From: Flavobacteriia bacterium
Lineage (GTDB): Bacteria; Bacteroidota; Bacteroidia; Flavobacteriales_D; Crocinitomicaceae
Direction: 5' to 3'
NCBI GenBank assembly: GCA_947490145.1
Contig: CANLGD010000002.1
Coordinates: forward strand, 53,916 to 117,915
Length of the DNA: 64,000 nt
Position numbers and translations under genes: made by a program
The notes under the pieces: model-generated
The model's database searches: none
Seen by the model: the letters and a program-made list of their open reading frames with translations, nothing else
What the model was told of the DNA's origin: nothing
Part shown: in pieces, positions 60,132-64,000 of the stretch
Numbering within the stretch: the stretch's first letter is position 1
Layout of the letters: the number at the start of each line of letters is the position of its first letter

Positions 60132-60542
60132 TTAACAAACTTTCAAAGCTTCCATTTTCATTTTTTTAACCATACTTGCTAAACCATTGGATCTTGTTGG
60201 AGATAAATGTTCGTGCAAGCCAATGCCATTGATAAAGTGCAAATCACTTTTAGCAATATCTTCAGGTTTTTCATTATTTAAAACTTGAATCAACAAACCA
60301 ATTATACCTTTTGTGATTATGGCATCTGAATCTGCAAAAAAGGTCATTTTCCCGTCATCAAAATTAGAATCCAACCAAACATTCGATTGACAGCCAGTAA
60401 TTAATTTATCGTCGGACTTTTTTGAGTCATCAATTTTAGGTAAGTCTTTCCCAAGTTCAATGATGTATTCATATTTATCCATCCAGTCATCAAACATGGA
60501 AAATTCTTCAATTATTGCGAGTTGTTTTTCTTCTAAAGTCAT
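60132..60542 (-). CDS. sufE: SufE-family sulfur acceptor
   Basis: Accepts persulfide sulfur from SufS for Fe-S cluster assembly. The 136 residues show the acceptor cysteine C51 in ITGCQSNVW, preceded by IIELGKDLP, and the C-terminal LHEHLSPTRSNGLASMV, all typical. Encoded about 120 bases after sufS on the same strand, with a perfect inverted repeat in between. The SufBCD genes are elsewhere. Confidence 0.95.
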   Translation of the reverse strand: MTLEEKQLAIIEEFSMFDDWMDKYEYIIELGKDLPKIDDSKKSDDKLITGCQSNVWLDSNFDDGKMTFFADSDAIITKGIIGLLIQVLNNEKPEDIAKSDLHFINGIGLHEHLSPTRSNGLASMVKKMKMEALKVC

Positions 60543-60580
60543 TTTATTTTGGATATTGGTATAGGGGACAAAAGACTAAG

Positions 60581-60637
60581 AGATTCAAAAGTCAAGACTT
60601 TAATTTACGTTGAATAAAAGTCTTGACTTTTGAATCT
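60581..60637. repeat. Intergenic inverted repeat (gattcaaaagtcaagac family)
   Basis: Perfect 20-bp arms: agattcaaaagtcaagactt (60581-60600) and aagtcttgacttttgaatct (60618-60637) with a 17-base loop. It lies between sufS and sufE, 38 bases before sufE. Additional aatcctgaagtcttgattt words follow to 60660. Confidence 0.85.
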
Positions 60638-60659
60638 TAAAATCCTGAAGTCTTGATTT

Positions 60660-61895
60660 CTATTTAAGCATTGAGATTCCTTTTTCTACTGCAGCGATAA
60701 ACACATCAATTTCTTCTTTCGTGTTGTAGAAAGCAAATGATGCACGAACTGTTCCTGGTATTTTATAAAAATCCATTAATGGCTGCGTACAATGATGACC
60801 AGTTCTAACAGCGATTCCTTGTTTGTCAAGTAACGTTCCTAAATCAAATGGATGAACACCATCGACAACAAATGAAACCACACTCGTTTTTTTCTTGGAT
60901 TCACCAATGATATTCATATCTTCAAATGTTGAAAGTAAATCTTGTGCATAATCGGCCAACATCATTTCATGGTTTTCAATGTCTTCCATGTTAAATTGAC
61001 TTACATATTCCAAAGCTTTTCCAAGACAAATTCCTCCAGCAATGTGCGGTGTTCCTGCTTCAAATTTAAAAGGCAATTCGTTGTAAGTGGTTTTTTCAAA
61101 AGTCACTTTCTTAATCATATCACCGCCACCTTGATATGGAGGCATTTTTTCTAATATTTTTTCTTTTCCGTAAAGAACTCCAATTCCTGTTGGTCCAAAA
61201 ACTTTGTGGCTTGAAAAAACAAAAAAGTCGCAATTTAAGTCTTTAACATCAATTTTTTTATGTTGTATGCTTTGCGCTCCGTCAATCAAAACTTTAGCAC
61301 CAACAAGGTGTGCTTTTTCAATAATTTCTTTGATTGGATTTATTGTTCCAAGTGTATTAGAAATATGCGTTAAAGCAACTAATTTCGTTTTTGAAGAGAG
61401 TAATTTTTCATATTCCTCAATAATTAAATCTCCTTTTTTGGTAATTGGAATTACGCGCAAAACACATTTTTTTCGTTCACACAACATTTGCCAGGGAACA
61501 ATATTAGAATGATGTTCCATCGCCGAAATAATTATTTCATCACCTTCTTTCAATAATTCTCCAAAAGACGAAGCAACTAAATTTATACCATCAGTTGTTC
61601 CTTTTGTGAATATTATTTCATTGGTAGAATTTGCATTGATGTAATTTGCAATAAATTTGCGTGCATCTTCGTAATCAGAAGTTGATTTTTGGCTTAAATA
61701 ATGCACACCTCGGTGAATGTTTGCATTATCTTTTGAATAATAGCGATTTATTGCATCCAACACAAATTGTGGTTTCTGGGAAGTTGCTCCGTTGTCGAAA
61801 TAAATTAAATTTTTTCCGTAAATTAATTGTCGCAAGGCTGGAAAATCCTCTCTGATTTCGCGGACACTAAATTTTCTTTTTGCTGTTGATTCCAT
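60660..61895 (-). CDS. sufS: SufS-type cysteine desulfurase
   Basis: PLP enzyme releasing sulfur from cysteine for the Suf Fe-S pathway. The 411 residues show YFDNGATSQKP, ANIHRGVHYLS, SAMEHHSNIVPW, the PLP lysine K231 in SSHKVFGPTG, and the active-site C369 in RTGHHCTQPLMDFY, the short-loop type II motif. The partner SufE is next in the same direction. A -7 element lies eight bases before the ATG. Confidence 0.97.
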   Translation of the reverse strand: MESTAKRKFSVREIREDFPALRQLIYGKNLIYFDNGATSQKPQFVLDAINRYYSKDNANIHRGVHYLSQKSTSDYEDARKFIANYINANSTNEIIFTKGTTDGINLVASSFGELLKEGDEIIISAMEHHSNIVPWQMLCERKKCVLRVIPITKKGDLIIEEYEKLLSSKTKLVALTHISNTLGTINPIKEIIEKAHLVGAKVLIDGAQSIQHKKIDVKDLNCDFFVFSSHKVFGPTGIGVLYGKEKILEKMPPYQGGGDMIKKVTFEKTTYNELPFKFEAGTPHIAGGICLGKALEYVSQFNMEDIENHEMMLADYAQDLLSTFEDMNIIGESKKKTSVVSFVVDGVHPFDLGTLLDKQGIAVRTGHHCTQPLMDFYKIPGTVRASFAFYNTKEEIDVFIAAVEKGISMLK

Positions 61896-61903
61896 ATCTT
61901 ATA

Positions 61904-61911
61904 CAAAAGTA
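61904..61911 (-). promoter_or_regulatory. -7 promoter element of sufS
   Basis: Minus-strand TACTTTTG, an exact match, eight bases before the ATG at 61895. If used it gives a very short or no leader. Confidence 0.55.
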
Positions 61912-62072
61912 AACAATTATGATTCAAAAAAAGATTAAAGTTTTGGATTTTTAATTTTTTGGGATTTAAACAAAACTAAAACTTATAAATTTTCACTACG
62001 TAGACATTTACAAAACATAGTTCACTATCTGTGGTTTAAAAGTGACAATTTTCATTAATTTGAATTAATTTT

Positions 62073-64000
62073 TCACTTAATTAAATTTACATGACCAGTA
62101 ATTGTTTTAATTTCATCCGTATTGTCATCATAAGTTAAAATCCAAGTATAAGTTCCATCTTGACACATTTCTCCTTTGTATTTTCCGTCCCAATAATCAT
62201 CCATTGAATCTAAGGTATAAATTAATTCACCCCAACGGTTAAAAATCAACATTTCAAAACTTTTTATGCCTTCTCCATAAGCTTTAAAAACCTCGTTGAA
62301 CTTACTTCCGTCTGGAGTAAAAGTATTAGGAATGTATAAAATTCCAGGATAATCTATATGAACAATATCAGAAGTTGTGCAACCATTTGTGTCTGTGAAA
62401 AATACCGTGTAATCAAAACTTCGATTTGGATTTGCACTTGTAGTTTGACAAGTTGGACAGGATAAATTACTCTCTGGAAGCCATTGGAAAGTTCCACCGC
62501 TGACAGTTGTATTAGCACTTAATTGAATTTCTTCACCGATAAAAGCGAAAACTGTAATTCCTGCATTTACTTGATTGATAGGAAAAACTTGAACTAAAAC
62601 AAAGGCTGAATCTCGACATCCAAATTCATCAATTCCAATAACTAAATAATTCGTTGTATTTAAAGGCGTTGCAACTACAGAATCAGAAATGAAGTTATCA
62701 ATTGTCCCCTTGGGACTCCACTGATACTGCGAAACCCCCATCGCATGCAGATTAGCTGATTGACCTACGCATAAAATTGTATCGCTAAAAGCCCTAATAT
62801 TTGGAATAATTACATCTACAAAAACGGTATCTCTTGCTGTTCCGCAGGCATTCGTGAAGTCACAAAAATAAGTAAAATCAGCTGGGGGATTTACGATAAC
62901 GGTATCTCCGACAGTCCTATTAATAAATTGATCTGGACTCCAAAAATAATTAGGTGCTCCAGCAGCTATAATTGTTGCAAAACTTTTGGCGCACATCGTG
63001 ACGGTATCGTCTAAAATGGGTATCGGCAAATTAAAGAATACATCCACTAATACACTATCTTTGAATAAGCAATTATTTAAGGTTGTTGCAGTGACAATGT
63101 ATGTAGTTGTTGTATCTGGATTTACTATTGGGTTTGCAGAATTTGCATTTGAAATAAATGTATTTGGCGTCCAAACTTGACTTAACGCACCAAAAACCTC
63201 TAAAGGAGTTGAAAATCCTAAACAAATAGACGTGTCACTTGATACGGATATTGCGTCCTGGAATACGTTCAATGTTACAAAGACAGTGTCAACGCCGCAC
63301 GTGTCAGAAATAATCACTGTGAAAGTTGTCGTGTCAAAAATGATTGCTGTTGGGTTAGGAATTGTTGCATCGTCTAAAACATTTGCTGGTGACCAGAAAT
63401 AATTTAATCCACCAAAGGCATCAAATTGGTAAGGGGAACCTTTACAAATTGTTGGTGGGAGAGTTACACTTCCTGCTTCAAAACTTCCAACTTCTACTAC
63501 AAAAGAAGTAGAATCTGGAGCTTTACATCCTTCAGAGTCTGAAACAACTAATTTTACAGTAAAACTTCCAACTTGCGTATAAGTGTGTGATGGATTTGGA
63601 TCATTTGAAGTGCTTAAATCACCAAAATCCCAGAAAAAAAGATCCCCTTCAGTCGAATTATTGAAAAATTGTACCGGATTAGGAATACAAATAATAAAAT
63701 TTGGATCAGTAACAATTGCATTAATTGAATTCAAGTCAAATTTAAAGGCAGCTAGGTTACAATTTCCACCAAATCCTGTATTACCATTAACTGGGGCTAC
63801 AACTCCTGGAGTGCTAACAAATCCATTTGCATTTCCTCCACACGCTGAACAAACAGCATGATAAATTCTACCATTTTTATCAAAGCGGGAAGTTCCACCA
63901 TCTACATGGTCATCACTTGATCCACCCATAAAGGTTGCATATTGAAGTGCGGACATATTTTGGTCATAAACTGCAATATAAAAACCATCTCCATTGGAAG
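62073..64000 (-). CDS. Large secreted PKD-repeat protein with T9SS type B (gliding-associated) C-terminus, partial
   Basis: The frame stays open to the window edge, so the N-terminus is missing; an internal Met at 63956 is not the start. The visible part holds ATFMGGSSDD near its beginning (SBBP-type repeat), a PKD domain (FFNNSTEGDLFFWDFGDLS, SVTLPPTICKGS), then four or more adhesin-like immunoglobulin-type repeats of about 80 residues (WSPANVLDD, VWTPNTFIS, YFWSPDQFI, YQWSPKGTI), and a gliding motility-associated C-terminal domain (IPNTFTPDGSKFNEVFKAYG; IFNRWGELIY; YWDGKYKGE; closing ITGHVNLIK). Such proteins are cell-surface adhesins secreted by T9SS. Confidence 0.92.
   Translation of the reverse strand, partial: SNGDGFYIAVYDQNMSALQYATFMGGSSDDHVDGGTSRFDKNGRIYHAVCSACGGNANGFVSTPGVVAPVNGNTGFGGNCNLAAFKFDLNSINAIVTDPNFIICIPNPVQFFNNSTEGDLFFWDFGDLSTSNDPNPSHTYTQVGSFTVKLVVSDSEGCKAPDSTSFVVEVGSFEAGSVTLPPTICKGSPYQFDAFGGLNYFWSPANVLDDATIPNPTAIIFDTTTFTVIISDTCGVDTVFVTLNVFQDAISVSSDTSICLGFSTPLEVFGALSQVWTPNTFISNANSANPIVNPDTTTTYIVTATTLNNCLFKDSVLVDVFFNLPIPILDDTVTMCAKSFATIIAAGAPNYFWSPDQFINRTVGDTVIVNPPADFTYFCDFTNACGTARDTVFVDVIIPNIRAFSDTILCVGQSANLHAMGVSQYQWSPKGTIDNFISDSVVATPLNTTNYLVIGIDEFGCRDSAFVLVQVFPINQVNAGITVFAFIGEEIQLSANTTVSGGTFQWLPESNLSCPTCQTTSANPNRSFDYTVFFTDTNGCTTSDIVHIDYPGILYIPNTFTPDGSKFNEVFKAYGEGIKSFEMLIFNRWGELIYTLDSMDDYWDGKYKGEMCQDGTYTWILTYDDNTDEIKTITGHVNLIK

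Noticed and set aside
44129..60637. CRISPR array
   Set aside because: The repeated words are hairpin arms scattered between genes, not regularly spaced direct repeats with unique spacers, and there are no cas genes.

Overview
The window is ordinary, gene-dense chromosome from a low-GC, AT-rich member of the Bacteroidota, most likely order Flavobacteriales. The evidence is gldB and gldC beside nadE, PorZ, several secreted proteins with type IX secretion (T9SS) sorting tails, a DPP11-type S46 peptidase, an atpD-atpC unit detached from the other ATP synthase genes, and many promoters with the Bacteroidota -7 element TAnnTTTG. Genus cannot be decided from the sequence. There is one tRNA and no rRNA, CRISPR array, phage or intact insertion sequence.

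Layout. 0-12 kb: TonB-family protein, tRNA-Arg(UCG), ispD, porZ, a PLP trans-sulfuration enzyme, a secreted T9SS protein, then a TlpA thioredoxin, DUF6029 and Omp28 run and a multi-pass membrane protein. 12-16.5 kb: tatA-gatA-lytic transglycosylase operon, then recO. 16.8-25.7 kb: mixed housekeeping genes (secreted hydrolase, RlmI-like methyltransferase, RidA, YjjG, upp, ABC exporter) and a substrate-binding-like protein with no transporter. 25.7-38.7 kb: DPP11-like peptidase, truncated haemoglobin, gamma-carbonic anhydrase with CUB and Rieske-like envelope proteins, nadE-gldB-gldC, MuiA-like protein, radical SAM enzyme. 38.8-45.4 kb: atpD-atpC, then uppS-bamA-skp-skp for envelope building. 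45.5-64 kb: rluF-like gene, fRMsr with an Ig-like lipoprotein, pdxJ, yebC, rsmI, cbpA-cbpM, an SDR gene of different composition, ribF, pth, a histidine kinase, sufE and sufS, and the C-terminal part of a large T9SS type B protein that runs off the window.

Most products serve the envelope: T9SS and gliding (PorZ, GldB, GldC, sorting-tail cargo), outer-membrane assembly (BamA, two Skp/OmpH proteins, UppS for the lipid carrier), TonB energy transfer and peptidoglycan turnover. Cofactor genes (nadE, ribF, pdxJ, sufS, sufE, ispD) are interspersed.

The least explained material is non-coding. (i) A dispersed 170-220 bp element occurs twice (10.8 and 20.6 kb), with imperfect terminal inverted repeats and a central hairpin whose tip differs between copies yet still pairs. 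(ii) Many gaps, most of them between co-directional genes, hold imperfect inverted repeats built from a small vocabulary (words like attcaaaagtcaagac, ttcataactca, caatctgtaatctg), usually just upstream of a start codon. (iii) A GC-richer structured stretch sits near the tRNA. (iv) A decayed T9SS sorting tail has its stop codon overlapping the pdxJ start. No intact novel multi-gene system was found; the best candidates for undescribed biology are the repeat families and a pair of paralogous small, very basic secreted proteins.
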